Shown here: piece after piece, positions 28,085-38,034 of the stretch
How positions within the stretch are numbered: position 1 is the stretch's first letter
Layout: every line of letters starts with the position of its first letter
NCBI GenBank assembly: GCA_027622375.1
Contig: JAQCAB010000006.1
Coordinates: 27,514 to 91,513 of the forward strand
Reading direction: 5' to 3'
DNA from: Bacteroidota bacterium
GTDB taxonomy: Bacteria > Bacteroidota > Ignavibacteria > UBA10030 > UBA8401
Length of the DNA stretch: 64,000 bases
Translations under genes and position numbers: made by a program
Notes under the pieces: generated by a model
The model's database searches: none
What the model was told of the DNA's origin: nothing
What the model saw: the letters and a program-made list of their open reading frames with translations, nothing else

Positions 28085-30071
28085 AATAAGTTTTTTTATT
28101 ATTTACTAAAAACTGCGCTGATTGAATAAATGAGTTTGCGTAGTTTTTCATTTTATCAGCTACTTGTTTGTTTTGGTAAATAATATTTTCAGTTCCATTA
28201 AGTTTGTACTCAAATAAACTTTCTCCGACAGATAAATTATTTATGTAATAATAATTCTCATCAATACATCCTATTTTATCATCGGCAGAAAAATATGCAA
28301 AAGGTTTTTTATCATTAATTAAATCAGTCCCAAGAGTATTATTAACATAATTAATTTTTAATAAACCCATAATTGTTGGAAAAATATCCATTTGCGATCC
28401 AAAATTATTATTTTTTGAAGGTGAAATATTATTTGGTGAATAAATTATTAGTGGAATGTGGTGGTATGATAATGGAATGTCATAATTATTTTTTCCCCAT
28501 TTAGCACCATGATCGCCAGTAATTATAAAAATTGTATTTTTAAACCAACTTTGTTTTTCAGCTGATTTAAAAAATTGTTCTAATGACCAATCAACATATT
28601 CAACTGCTTTTTCTTTTTCTTGTTTGCTAGTTGGAATAAAAGAAATATTTTTTGGTATTACATATGGCGAGTGATCGCTTGCGGTTAAAAATGTTGTAAA
28701 AAAAGTTTTCTCATTATTTGCAATCTTATTTATTTCTGAAATACCAAAATTAAATAAATAATGATCCGGAACTCCCAAATTGCTTAAAATTTCTTCAGCA
28801 GGGTAATCATCATCACTAAATACTTGATCAAAATTATTAGCTCGCAAAAATCCCCCCATGTTATCAAATTGATCATCACAAGTCATTAAAAAATTATTTT
28901 TATAACCATTTTCACCTAAAATTTTTGGTAAACCGCTGTACTCTTTAATTTCACTATCTTTTAAAGTATGCCTCTTCATTAATGACGGCATCGAAGTGAG
29001 TGTAGAAAAAAGTCCGTTGTAAGTATGAATCCCGGCACTATAAATATTTGAAAATAAAATTCCATTTTTAGAAATTTTATCCAAAAAAGGTGTTAATGAT
29101 TTTTTCTCATTTGTATAAATCCCCATTTTATCTGTCGACATACTTTCGAGTAAAATTAATACAACATTATATTTTTTTTCATCAGTATTAAAATTAATTT
29201 TTCTGGCAATTGGTGGATAATTTAATTCCGATTTTACATTTAAGAAATTTTTAACATTCTCAAGCGCTTCATCATTATTCATTAAAGAATATTCTTTATT
29301 TATTTCCTGCAAATCATCTAAATAACTTCTTGCAAAAGTGTAAATTGGACTCAAACCTAATTGGTTTGCGAGAGGATATTTAGTTGTGTAAGCAGTTCCG
29401 ATTCTGATTGGCGATTTTACATCAAGTCTGCCGCGAGCGCCTAAAATTGTGAACACACTTGTTAAAACAAAAAAGAAAAATAAATAATTAGTTTCATGAT
29501 TTAGAAAAACTTGTTGTTTTTCCAAAATCAATTTATTACAAAAGTTTAAAATGATTTTTATATAAAAAAATAAAATTCCACTTAGCGCAAAAAAGTAAAC
29601 TAAAAATAAGGGCTCTCTTAAAATCATTTCAAAGGAAAAAGCAAAATTATTCATTAATGGAAAAAGAGCTGTTGTTAGGTGCGTAAAGAAGTGATTAAAA
29701 TATGGAATATCAGTTGACCAAATTAAAAATGCGATTGAGTAAAATAAAATAATTATCCATAAAGTTATTTTATAAACCAAGTCAAAATCTTTTTTAAAGA
29801 ATGAAAGAACTGAGGTAATTAAAATCGGAAAAAATAAAATGTAACAGCTAATTACTGTATCAAATCTCAATCCCATTAAAAAAGAATTGAAAAATATTAA
29901 AGTTGAATCTGGAATTAACTTAACTTGTTCAATCTGAGTTAAAAATAAAATAATTCTAAAAGCGGTAAAAAATAAAATCCCAATTAAATAAATAGTTGCA
30001 AAATAATAAATATTAAATGGAAGGAGCTTTTTTAGTTTTAAAATCATTTTAAGCTGGGAGAGTTTTCCCAA
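28068..30071 (-). CDS. LTA synthase/MdoB-like sulfatase-family membrane protein
   Basis: Five N-terminal TMs then NVVLILLESMSTDKMGIY, SAGIHTYNGLFSTLTSMPSL, FIITGDHGAKW. Confidence 0.88.
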   Translation of the reverse strand: MGKLSQLKMILKLKKLLPFNIYYFATIYLIGILFFTAFRIILFLTQIEQVKLIPDSTLIFFNSFLMGLRFDTVISCYILFFPILITSVLSFFKKDFDLVYKITLWIIILFYSIAFLIWSTDIPYFNHFFTHLTTALFPLMNNFAFSFEMILREPLFLVYFFALSGILFFYIKIILNFCNKLILEKQQVFLNHETNYLFFFFVLTSVFTILGARGRLDVKSPIRIGTAYTTKYPLANQLGLSPIYTFARSYLDDLQEINKEYSLMNNDEALENVKNFLNVKSELNYPPIARKINFNTDEKKYNVVLILLESMSTDKMGIYTNEKKSLTPFLDKISKNGILFSNIYSAGIHTYNGLFSTLTSMPSLMKRHTLKDSEIKEYSGLPKILGENGYKNNFLMTCDDQFDNMGGFLRANNFDQVFSDDDYPAEEILSNLGVPDHYLFNFGISEINKIANNEKTFFTTFLTASDHSPYVIPKNISFIPTSKQEKEKAVEYVDWSLEQFFKSAEKQSWFKNTIFIITGDHGAKWGKNNYDIPLSYHHIPLIIYSPNNISPSKNNNFGSQMDIFPTIMGLLKINYVNNTLGTDLINDKKPFAYFSADDKIGCIDENYYYINNLSVGESLFEYKLNGTENIIYQNKQVADKMKNYANSFIQSAQFLVNNKKTYFVKYE

Positions 30072-30089
30072 AAGATACTCAACTAAAAT

Positions 30090-32957
30090 TTATTGCTCAA
30101 TATATGATTCTGTTGGAGGACATGAGCAAATTAAATTTCTATCGCCAAAAGAATTATTTACTCTCGCAATTGATGGCCAAAATTTATTTTGACGTAAATA
30201 CATCAATGGATAAACTGCTTTAAATCTTGTATAAGAATGATTCCACATTTCGCTCAAAGCTTCATTCGCAGTGTGCGGAGAATTTTTTACAACATTATCT
30301 TTTATATCAGCTTTGCCATTAATTATATCATCAATTTCATCTTTAATAGAAATGAGTGCATTTGCAAATCTATCTAATTCTGTTTTTGATTCACTTTCAG
30401 TTGGTTCAATCATTAAAGTTCCCACAACTGGGAATGAAACTGTCGGCGCATGAAAACCATAATCAATTAAACGTTTAGCAATATCTTCAACTTCAATTGC
30501 TGCAGAATTTTTAAACTCGCGCATATCCAAAATAAATTCATGTGCGCATTTATTTAATTTGCCTTGATATAAAACTTTAAAATGTTTTTCCAGTTTCGAT
30601 TTTAAATAATTTGCATTCAAGATTGCAATTTTAGTTGCGTTAGTAATTCCTTCAGAGCCGAGCATTCTAATATACCCGTACGAAATTAAAAGTATACTCG
30701 CGCTCCCCCAGGGAGTTGATGAAATTGCAGAAATATTTTTTTTGCCACCTGTTTTAATTACAGAGTGTCCCGGTAAAAATTGTTTTAAATGTTCAGCAAC
30801 ACAAATTGGTCCCATTCCCGGTCCACCACCACCATGCGGAATTGCAAAAGTTTTATGCAAGTTAATGTGATTTACATCTGCACCAATTAATGCTGGTTGT
30901 GTTAATCCAACTTGAGCATTCATATTTGCGCCATCCATATAAACTTGTCCACCATGAGAATGAATCAATGCGCAAATTTCTCGAATCTCTTCTTCAAAAA
31001 CTCCGTGTGTTGATGGATATGTTACCATTAAAGCTGCAATTTTTGAATTATGTTCTTCAACTTTTTTTCTGAGGTCATTAAAATCGATATTTCCATTTTC
31101 ATCACAATTAATAATTATAACTTTATAACCAGCCATTACTGCACTTGCTGGATTTGTTCCGTGAGCAGATGATGGAATTAAAACAATGTTTCGATTTGAT
31201 TGATTTTTACTTTCGTGATATGCTTTGATAACTAAAAGTCCAGCATACTCTCCTTGCGCGCCAGAATTTGGTTGTAAAGAACACGCAGCAAATCCTGAAA
31301 TGTTTGATAAATATTTTTCTAACTCATTAAAAATAAATTGATATCCTTCTGTTTGATCAATTGGCGCAAATGGATGAACTGAAGAAAATTCTTTTAAACT
31401 GATTGGAATCATTTCGCTTGTTGCATTCAACTTCATCGTGCAAGAGCCGAGCGGCATCATTGAGTGCGTTAAAGATAGATCTCTGTTTTCTAAAAATTTT
31501 AGATAACGCAACATCTCATGCTCTGAGTGATAAGAATTAAAAACTGGATGTGTTAAATATTCTGACTTTCTGAGAAGTGATCCCAAAATTGAAATTCCAG
31601 TTTTTGAAATATCTTCATCTTGAATTATAATTTGTTTTGTCCCGATTGATTCTGAAAAAATTGAAAGAATTGTATTAATCTCATTTACAGTTACAGCTTC
31701 ATCTAACGAGATTCCAATTGTTCCATCTGTAAAATAGCGGAAGTTTATTAATTCATTTTCAGCTAATATTTTTATTTTTATTGAATCTGCTCCTTTAATT
31801 TTTATTGAATCAAAATATTGCGAGTTGAGTTGTTCAAAACCAAGTAATTTTAATTTGTTAGAAAGTAAAGTTGTTGTTCTGTGAATATTTTCTGCAATTC
31901 TTTTTATCCCTTTTGAGCCATGATAAACTGCAAACATTGCAGCTACATTTGCAAGTAAAGCTTGAGCAGTACAAATATTTGAAGTTGCTTTTTCTCTTCG
32001 GATATGTTGCTCGCGAGTTTGCAAAGTCATTCTAAATGCTTTATTGCCTTGCGTGTCAACAGAAACACCAATAATTCTACCTGGCATTAATCGGATAAAT
32101 TCATTTTTTGTGGCAAAAAACGCAGCATGCGGTCCGCCATAACCCATTGGCACACCAAACCTTTGTGAATTTCCAACAACTACATCAGCTCCCATTTCAC
32201 CCGGTGGAGTAATTAATGCATTTGAAAGTAAATCAGTTGCAACGCAAATTAAAATATTTTTACTGTGTAGTTCTTTTATTTTTTCCGTTAAATCGATAGC
32301 GCAACCATTATCATCGGGAGTTTGTAATAACGCTCCAAAAATTGAATCATCTAAATTTATATTATTTATATTTCCGACAATAATTTCGATTCCAATTGGT
32401 GTTGCGCGTGTTTTTAATATATCAATTGTGTAAGCAAAAGTTTTTTCGGATACAAAAAATTTGTGAGCGTTTGGCTTATTTTTTTCTGAAATGTGATATA
32501 ACATTGACATTGCTTCGGCTGCTGCGGTTCCTTCATCAAGTAAAGATGCATTTGCAACTTCCATTTTAGTTAAATCACAAATCATTGTTTGAAAATTTAA
32601 GAGAGATTCCAATCTGCCTTGTGCAACTTCAGCTTGATATGGTGTGTATTGTGTATACCAACCTGGATTTTCAATAACATTTCTTAAAATTACAGTTGGA
32701 ATAATTGTCTCATAAAATCCCATTCCAATAAATGATCGAAATGGTTTATTTTTTTCACCCAAAAATTTTATATGATTTAAAAATTCAAACTCACTCATCG
32801 GTTTTGGAATTTCTAAACTTCCCCTAAATCTTATACTTGCAGGAATTGTTTCATCAATTAATTGGTCTAAAGAGTTTACGCCAATTGAAGTTAACATCTC
32901 AGTTACTTCTTCAGATTTTGATCCAATATGCCTTGATTGAAATAATTCTTTTTCCAT
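30090..32957 (-). CDS. gcvP: Glycine dehydrogenase (aminomethyl-transferring), P protein, single chain
   Basis: 955 aa; SRHIGSKSEEVTEML, MIPLGSCTMKLNATSEM-like MMPLGSCTMKLNATSEM, NLHKTFAIPHGGGGPGMGPI. Confidence 0.96.
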   Translation of the reverse strand: MEKELFQSRHIGSKSEEVTEMLTSIGVNSLDQLIDETIPASIRFRGSLEIPKPMSEFEFLNHIKFLGEKNKPFRSFIGMGFYETIIPTVILRNVIENPGWYTQYTPYQAEVAQGRLESLLNFQTMICDLTKMEVANASLLDEGTAAAEAMSMLYHISEKNKPNAHKFFVSEKTFAYTIDILKTRATPIGIEIIVGNINNINLDDSIFGALLQTPDDNGCAIDLTEKIKELHSKNILICVATDLLSNALITPPGEMGADVVVGNSQRFGVPMGYGGPHAAFFATKNEFIRLMPGRIIGVSVDTQGNKAFRMTLQTREQHIRREKATSNICTAQALLANVAAMFAVYHGSKGIKRIAENIHRTTTLLSNKLKLLGFEQLNSQYFDSIKIKGADSIKIKILAENELINFRYFTDGTIGISLDEAVTVNEINTILSIFSESIGTKQIIIQDEDISKTGISILGSLLRKSEYLTHPVFNSYHSEHEMLRYLKFLENRDLSLTHSMMPLGSCTMKLNATSEMIPISLKEFSSVHPFAPIDQTEGYQFIFNELEKYLSNISGFAACSLQPNSGAQGEYAGLLVIKAYHESKNQSNRNIVLIPSSAHGTNPASAVMAGYKVIIINCDENGNIDFNDLRKKVEEHNSKIAALMVTYPSTHGVFEEEIREICALIHSHGGQVYMDGANMNAQVGLTQPALIGADVNHINLHKTFAIPHGGGGPGMGPICVAEHLKQFLPGHSVIKTGGKKNISAISSTPWGSASILLISYGYIRMLGSEGITNATKIAILNANYLKSKLEKHFKVLYQGKLNKCAHEFILDMREFKNSAAIEVEDIAKRLIDYGFHAPTVSFPVVGTLMIEPTESESKTELDRFANALISIKDEIDDIINGKADIKDNVVKNSPHTANEALSEMWNHSYTRFKAVYPLMYLRQNKFWPSIARVNNSFGDRNLICSCPPTESYIEQ

Positions 32958-32974
32958 TATTTTAAAATATTTTT

Positions 32975-33355
32975 TTATTTTCCAATTAAATTTTTGTATG
33001 ATGTAACATCTAACAAATCATTTATATTTGAGTCAGAAGAAATTTTAACTTTTATCATCCATCCATTTTCGTATGGAGATTTATTTACTAATTCTGGAGT
33101 TGAATTTAAATTTTGATTTACTTCAACAACTTCACCTTTAATAGGCAGATAAAGATCTGATACAGCTTTTACAGCTTCAATTGTTCCAAAAGTTGCACCT
33201 TGCTCAAAATTTTTACCGACTGCTGGTAAATCTACAAAAACAACATCACCAAGTTCACCCTGTGCAAACTCCGTAATTCCGATTGTACCAATTTCACCAT
33301 CAATTTTAATCCATTCATGTTCTTTTGTGTATTTTAAATTTTCTGGAAAGTTCAT
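32975..33355 (-). CDS. gcvH: Glycine cleavage system H protein
   Basis: LKYTKEHEWIKIDGEIGTIGITEFAQGELGDVVFVDLPAVG, lipoyl site GTIEAVKAVSDLY. Confidence 0.96.
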   Translation of the reverse strand: MNFPENLKYTKEHEWIKIDGEIGTIGITEFAQGELGDVVFVDLPAVGKNFEQGATFGTIEAVKAVSDLYLPIKGEVVEVNQNLNSTPELVNKSPYENGWMIKVKISSDSNINDLLDVTSYKNLIGK

Positions 33356-33366
33356 TTCAATAATCC

Positions 33367-34707
33367 TTAAATATTTAATGAGTCAATAAAATTTGTATCA
33401 AATTTTCCACTTTTGAAAACTTCATTTTGCATAACTTTTCTATGGAATGGAATTGTAGTTGCAATACCTTCAATAATACATTCCTCCAAAGTATGGTACA
33501 TTTTATTAATTGCAGCCTCACGATTTATATCGTGAACAATAATCTTAGCAATAAGAGAATCGTAATAAGGTGGAACAACACAACCTGAATATATATGTGA
33601 ATCAACTCTAACCCCCGGGCCACCACCAAAATGCGCTGATGTAATTTTTCCTGGTGATGGACGAAAATTATTTTTTGGATCTTCAGCATTTATTCTAACT
33701 TCAATTGCGTGACCAATTGGTTTAATTTTTTTCTTATTTAATTTTTCACCTTCAGACATTTCAATTTGCATTTTAATTAAATCAAGTCCGGTTACAAATT
33801 CAGTGACTGGATGCTCAACTTGAATTCTCGTATTCATTTCCATAAAATAAAAATTATTATCTTTATCCACCAAAAATTCAATTGTACCCGCACCAAGATA
33901 TTTTACACTTTTTGCTCCTTTAACTGCTGAGTCTCCCATTAATTTTCGAAGTTTATCATCAACAATTGGTGAAGGTGATTCTTCAATTAATTTTTGATGA
34001 CGTCGTTGAACTGTACAATCACGCTCTCCCAAATGAATCACATTTCCAAATTGATCACCCATAATTTGTATTTCAACATGTCGTGGTTCTAAAATATATT
34101 TTTCGATATAAACACTTGAATTTGCAAAAGCAATTTCGGCTTCACCTTGTGCAGAAAGATATGCGTTGTCTAATTCTTCAATATTATTTACAACTCGCAT
34201 TCCCCGACCACCACCACCAGCAACTGCTTTAATAATTACCGGGAATCCCATTTCTTTTGAAATTTTATGTGCTTCATTTAAATCTGTTACGATGCCCTTG
34301 CTTCCAGGAACTGTCGGAACACCTGCTTTCTTCATTGTTTCTTTTGCAAATGCTTTATCCCCCATTGCAGTAATCATTTCAGGAGATGGACCAATGAAAG
34401 TCATATTATGAGATGAAACAATTTCAGAAAATTTTGCATTCTCTGATAAAAATCCATAACCGGGATGTATTGCATCAGCATTTGTAATTTCTGCGGCTGA
34501 AAGAATTCTTGAAATATTTAAATAACTATCAGTTGATTTGGCAGGACCGATACAAATTGCTTCGTCAGCAAATTTAACATGTAAACTTTCTTTATCTGCT
34601 TCAGAATAAACTGCAACTGTTTTAATATCTAATTCGCGACAAGCACGAATAATTCTTAATGCAATTTCACCACGATTAGAAATTAATACTTTTTTAAATT
34701 TTGGCAT
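33367..34707 (-). CDS. accC: Biotin carboxylase subunit of acetyl-CoA carboxylase
   Basis: [57 protein letters not shown]. Confidence 0.96.
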   Translation of the reverse strand: MPKFKKVLISNRGEIALRIIRACRELDIKTVAVYSEADKESLHVKFADEAICIGPAKSTDSYLNISRILSAAEITNADAIHPGYGFLSENAKFSEIVSSHNMTFIGPSPEMITAMGDKAFAKETMKKAGVPTVPGSKGIVTDLNEAHKISKEMGFPVIIKAVAGGGGRGMRVVNNIEELDNAYLSAQGEAEIAFANSSVYIEKYILEPRHVEIQIMGDQFGNVIHLGERDCTVQRRHQKLIEESPSPIVDDKLRKLMGDSAVKGAKSVKYLGAGTIEFLVDKDNNFYFMEMNTRIQVEHPVTEFVTGLDLIKMQIEMSEGEKLNKKKIKPIGHAIEVRINAEDPKNNFRPSPGKITSAHFGGGPGVRVDSHIYSGCVVPPYYDSLIAKIIVHDINREAAINKMYHTLEECIIEGIATTIPFHRKVMQNEVFKSGKFDTNFIDSLNI

Positions 34708-34734
34708 CTGAAAATAATTTATTAAAACTGTAAA

Positions 34735-35223
34735 TTAAACTTCAACTAAAAATAAAGGTTGATTGTATTCAACAGGTTTTCCATTTTCAACCAAAATTTT
34801 TAAAATTTTACCTTTTACCTCACTTTGAATTTCGTTCATTAACTTCATCGCTTCAATTATACAAAGTGGTGTTCCAGAATCAATTAATGATCCAACTTCT
34901 ATAAATGATGGTGAATCAGGTGATGGTGATCGGTAAAATGTCCCCACAATTGGAGATTTAATTTCATGTAAGTTTTTGTTCGATTCCGTTGCTGCAACCT
35001 CATATGACACATTTTTTACTTTATCAATTGTTTGATGAATTGGAACTTGTACTGAATGCTGAATTGGGGCTTGAATAATTTCTTGAGTTTTTGAACTTTT
35101 GACAACTTTTATTTTTACACCCTCTTCTTCAAGCTCAATTTCATTTACTTCGCTTGATTCAATAATTTTAATTAATTTTTTTACAAGCGATAAATCTAAT
35201 TTGTACTTTTCTGAACTGCCCAT
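34735..35223 (-). CDS. accB: Biotin carboxyl carrier protein
   Basis: [51 protein letters not shown]. Confidence 0.95.
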   Translation of the reverse strand: MGSSEKYKLDLSLVKKLIKIIESSEVNEIELEEEGVKIKVVKSSKTQEIIQAPIQHSVQVPIHQTIDKVKNVSYEVAATESNKNLHEIKSPIVGTFYRSPSPDSPSFIEVGSLIDSGTPLCIIEAMKLMNEIQSEVKGKILKILVENGKPVEYNQPLFLVEV

Positions 35224-35250
35224 TTTATATCCTCATAATTAAGTGAATAA

Positions 35251-35811
35251 TTATTTTACTCGTTCTAAATATTTTCCTGTTCGAGTATCTACTTTAATTT
35301 TATCTCCCTCATTTATAAAAAGAGGAACATTAATTGTTGCACCTGTTTCAGTTGTTGCAGGTTTTGTAGCACCAGTTGCAGTATCACCTTTGACTCCGGG
35401 AATAGTTTCTACAATTTTTAACTCAACATTAAAAGGTAAAATTGTTCCAACGGGTTCTGATCCATCAAAAAGAACTTCAATAACTTCAGATTCTTTTAAA
35501 AATTTTGATCCTTCACCAAGTAATTTATTATCGATCGGAATTTGTTCATAAGATTGTTGATCCATAAAGTAATAATTAGAACCATCGTTATATAAATACT
35601 GATATTCTTTTCTTTCAACTCTCGCTAAATCAATCTCTGCTCCCGAACGGAAACGATTTTCAACAATTTTACTGTTTCTGATATTTCGCATCTTAACTTG
35701 GTAAAATGCTCGCAGGTTTCCAGGAGTTCTGTGTTGAGATTCTTCAACTATGTGTAATTCATTATTAAATCTTATATAAACGCCAATTTTCAAATCTGAT
35801 GTTGTAGCCAC
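35251..35811 (-). CDS. efp: Elongation factor P, GTG start
   Basis: VATTSDLKIGVYIRFNNELHIVEESQHRTPGNLRAFYQVKMRN...; GTG at 35811-35809 preceded by AAAGGA; ORF-track start at 35901 would add a non-conserved 30-aa extension. Confidence 0.9.
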   Translation of the reverse strand: MATTSDLKIGVYIRFNNELHIVEESQHRTPGNLRAFYQVKMRNIRNSKIVENRFRSGAEIDLARVERKEYQYLYNDGSNYYFMDQQSYEQIPIDNKLLGEGSKFLKESEVIEVLFDGSEPVGTILPFNVELKIVETIPGVKGDTATGATKPATTETGATINVPLFINEGDKIKVDTRTGKYLERVK

Positions 35812-35847
35812 TAAAACTAATATCCTTTCTGCGGTTAAGTTTAGGTT

Positions 35848-35872
35848 AAATAGTTGCAAAAAACAACTATTT
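35848..35872. repeat. Hairpin (9-bp perfect inverted repeat plus T run) between divergent efp and lipoprotein gene
   Basis: AAATAGTTG-caaaaaa-CAACTATTT followed by TTTG. Confidence 0.65.
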
Positions 35873-35904
35873 TTTGTTAAATTTATGCTAAAAAGTAACA
35901 AAAA

Positions 35905-36225
35905 ATGACAAAATATGCAATTTTTTTAACGGCTTTTTTAGGATTTATTTTGTTGGATGGTTGCACAAAAACTGATCCTTTAACTCAAGATGAGCTTAAT
36001 TTATCAAAAGCTCATGGATCTTTACTTTATAATTATAATAAATTTAAGCTTCATGGCATTAGTACTGATTCGGTTTATTTTTTTAAACGAGATTCAATTC
36101 TAAATAATTTTGGATTTACAAAAGAAATCTATGAATCAAAAATTAAGGATCTTGAAAAGAAAAGTGATAAGTGGAAAAAATTTATTACTTCAAGTTTAGA
36201 AAATTACGACAATATATCTCGTTGA
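35905..36225 (+). CDS. Small lipoprotein (possibly DUF4296-like)
   Basis: Lipobox FILLDGCTK; short helical protein LSKAHGSLLYNYNKFKLHGISTDSVYFFKRDSILNNFGFTKEIYESKI. Confidence 0.6.
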   Translation: MTKYAIFLTAFLGFILLDGCTKTDPLTQDELNLSKAHGSLLYNYNKFKLHGISTDSVYFFKRDSILNNFGFTKEIYESKIKDLEKKSDKWKKFITSSLENYDNISR

Positions 36226-36232
36226 TTTTTTG

Positions 36233-37237
36233 TTAAAACACTTTTCCAATAATAAATGGCTTTTCACCAATTAATTTAAGTTGATTTAAAACCAAATTGA
36301 TTTTGTTTTTATTCACGATAAAAACTAATCCAATTCCTAAATTAAATGTTCGGCGCATATCTTTTTCAGGAACACTTCCTTCTCGCTGAATAAAATTAAA
36401 AATATTTGGTCGCTTCCAACTCAACCAATCGATTTTAACAGACATACCTTTTGGGATAATTCTATTTGTGTTCCCAATAATTCCACCACCAGTAATATGC
36501 GCTACTCCATTTATTAAATTCTTTTTATGAAGTAATTGAATTTGCTTTAAATATGAACGATGAACTTTAAGCAATGCATCCCCAATTGTAGATTTTAACT
36601 CTGCGAGATATTTATTCGTATTATATTTTGGTAATAATATTTTCCGAGCAAGTGAATATCCATTTGTATGTAAACCAGTGGAAGGTAATGCAACCAAAAT
36701 ATTTCCACTTTTTATTTTTGAGCCATCAATAATTTTCTTTTTTTCTGCAACACCAACGATCATTCCTGCAATATCAAATTCTCCATTTGTATAAAAACCT
36801 GGCATCTCTGCAGTTTCTCCACCAATAATTGAACATTTATTTTCAATACAAGCTTTCGAAATTCCTTTTACAACTTCGATAGCAATTTTTCTATTTAATT
36901 TTCCTGTCGCAAAATAATCCATAAAAAAAAGTGGAGTTGCACCACAAACTGCAATATCATTCACACAATGATTTACGAGATCTTGACCTATTGAATTATA
37001 TTTTTCCATCATGAATGCAACTTTTAATTTTGTACCAACTCCATCAACACTTGAAACTAAACATGGATCCTTAATGCCTTTAAAATTTGCGTCAAATATT
37101 CCACTAAAATGTCCAATTCCGCTTAAAACTTTTTTTGTGTGAGTTTGCTTTACAGATTTTTTAATTGAATTAACAAAACTATCCCCCTCCGAAATATTAA
37201 CACCTGAAATCTTATATGTTATTTTTTTACTTTTCAT
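36233..37237 (-). CDS. purM: Phosphoribosylformylglycinamidine cyclo-ligase
   Basis: SSVDGVGTKLKVAFMMEKYNSIGQDLVNHCVNDIAVCGATPLFFMDYFATGKL; GGETAEMPGFY; HITGGGIIGNTNRIIP. Confidence 0.95.
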   Translation of the reverse strand: MKSKKITYKISGVNISEGDSFVNSIKKSVKQTHTKKVLSGIGHFSGIFDANFKGIKDPCLVSSVDGVGTKLKVAFMMEKYNSIGQDLVNHCVNDIAVCGATPLFFMDYFATGKLNRKIAIEVVKGISKACIENKCSIIGGETAEMPGFYTNGEFDIAGMIVGVAEKKKIIDGSKIKSGNILVALPSTGLHTNGYSLARKILLPKYNTNKYLAELKSTIGDALLKVHRSYLKQIQLLHKKNLINGVAHITGGGIIGNTNRIIPKGMSVKIDWLSWKRPNIFNFIQREGSVPEKDMRRTFNLGIGLVFIVNKNKINLVLNQLKLIGEKPFIIGKVF

Positions 37238-37371
37238 TTCCTTTTTTGATTAAGCAAATAATGCAAAATATGGGCATTTTAAATCTTATGATAAAACTCA
37301 ATATTATTTAACATTTTCTTGAATTAAACGAATCACTTAAATATATTTCTTAACAAAATTGAATAAATCTA

Positions 37372-38034
37372 ATGAAAACTATCTTATTTAAAAAGGATAC
37401 ATCTGTTGTTGAAAAAATTGAAGTCGGTAAAATTTTGTGTTTGGGTAAAAATTATTTAAATCATGCAAAAGAAATGGGAGGAGATATTCCCAAATCACCA
37501 ATCATTTTTATGAAACCATCTTCTTCAATTGCAGAAGATTTTGTAATTGAGATTCCAAAAATTTCAAATGAATTACATCATGAAGTTGAATTAGCAGTTT
37601 TAATTGGCAAAAAAGGGAAAAATATTAATTTATCTGATGCAAATAATTTTGTTTCTGGTTATGCAGTGGGGCTCGATATGACTTTGAGAGATCAACAAGC
37701 ACTCGCAAAAAAAGAAGGAACGCCATGGACAATTGCAAAAGCTTTTGACACATCAGCAATTTTTGGAACTTTTATTCCTCAAAATGAAATTGCAAATCCA
37801 GATAATTTAGAAATTAAATTAAGTGTAAATGGAAATGTAAAACAACATTCCAACACTAATTTTATGATTTACAAAATTGATTTTATAATTTCATATTTAT
37901 CTGAAATATTTTTATTAGAGCCGGGTGATATAATTTTTATGGGAACACCTGAAGGAGTTGGAAAAGTAGTTTCCGGCGATACTATTGAAGCAGAAATCGA
38001 AGGCCTTCCAAAATTGATTGCAAAAATAAAATAA
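37372..38034 (+). CDS. Fumarylacetoacetate hydrolase family protein
   Basis: ILCLGKNYLNHAKEMGGDIPKSPIIFMKPSSSI; LLEPGDIIFMGTPEGVGKV. Confidence 0.93.
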   Translation: MKTILFKKDTSVVEKIEVGKILCLGKNYLNHAKEMGGDIPKSPIIFMKPSSSIAEDFVIEIPKISNELHHEVELAVLIGKKGKNINLSDANNFVSGYAVGLDMTLRDQQALAKKEGTPWTIAKAFDTSAIFGTFIPQNEIANPDNLEIKLSVNGNVKQHSNTNFMIYKIDFIISYLSEIFLLEPGDIIFMGTPEGVGKVVSGDTIEAEIEGLPKLIAKIK

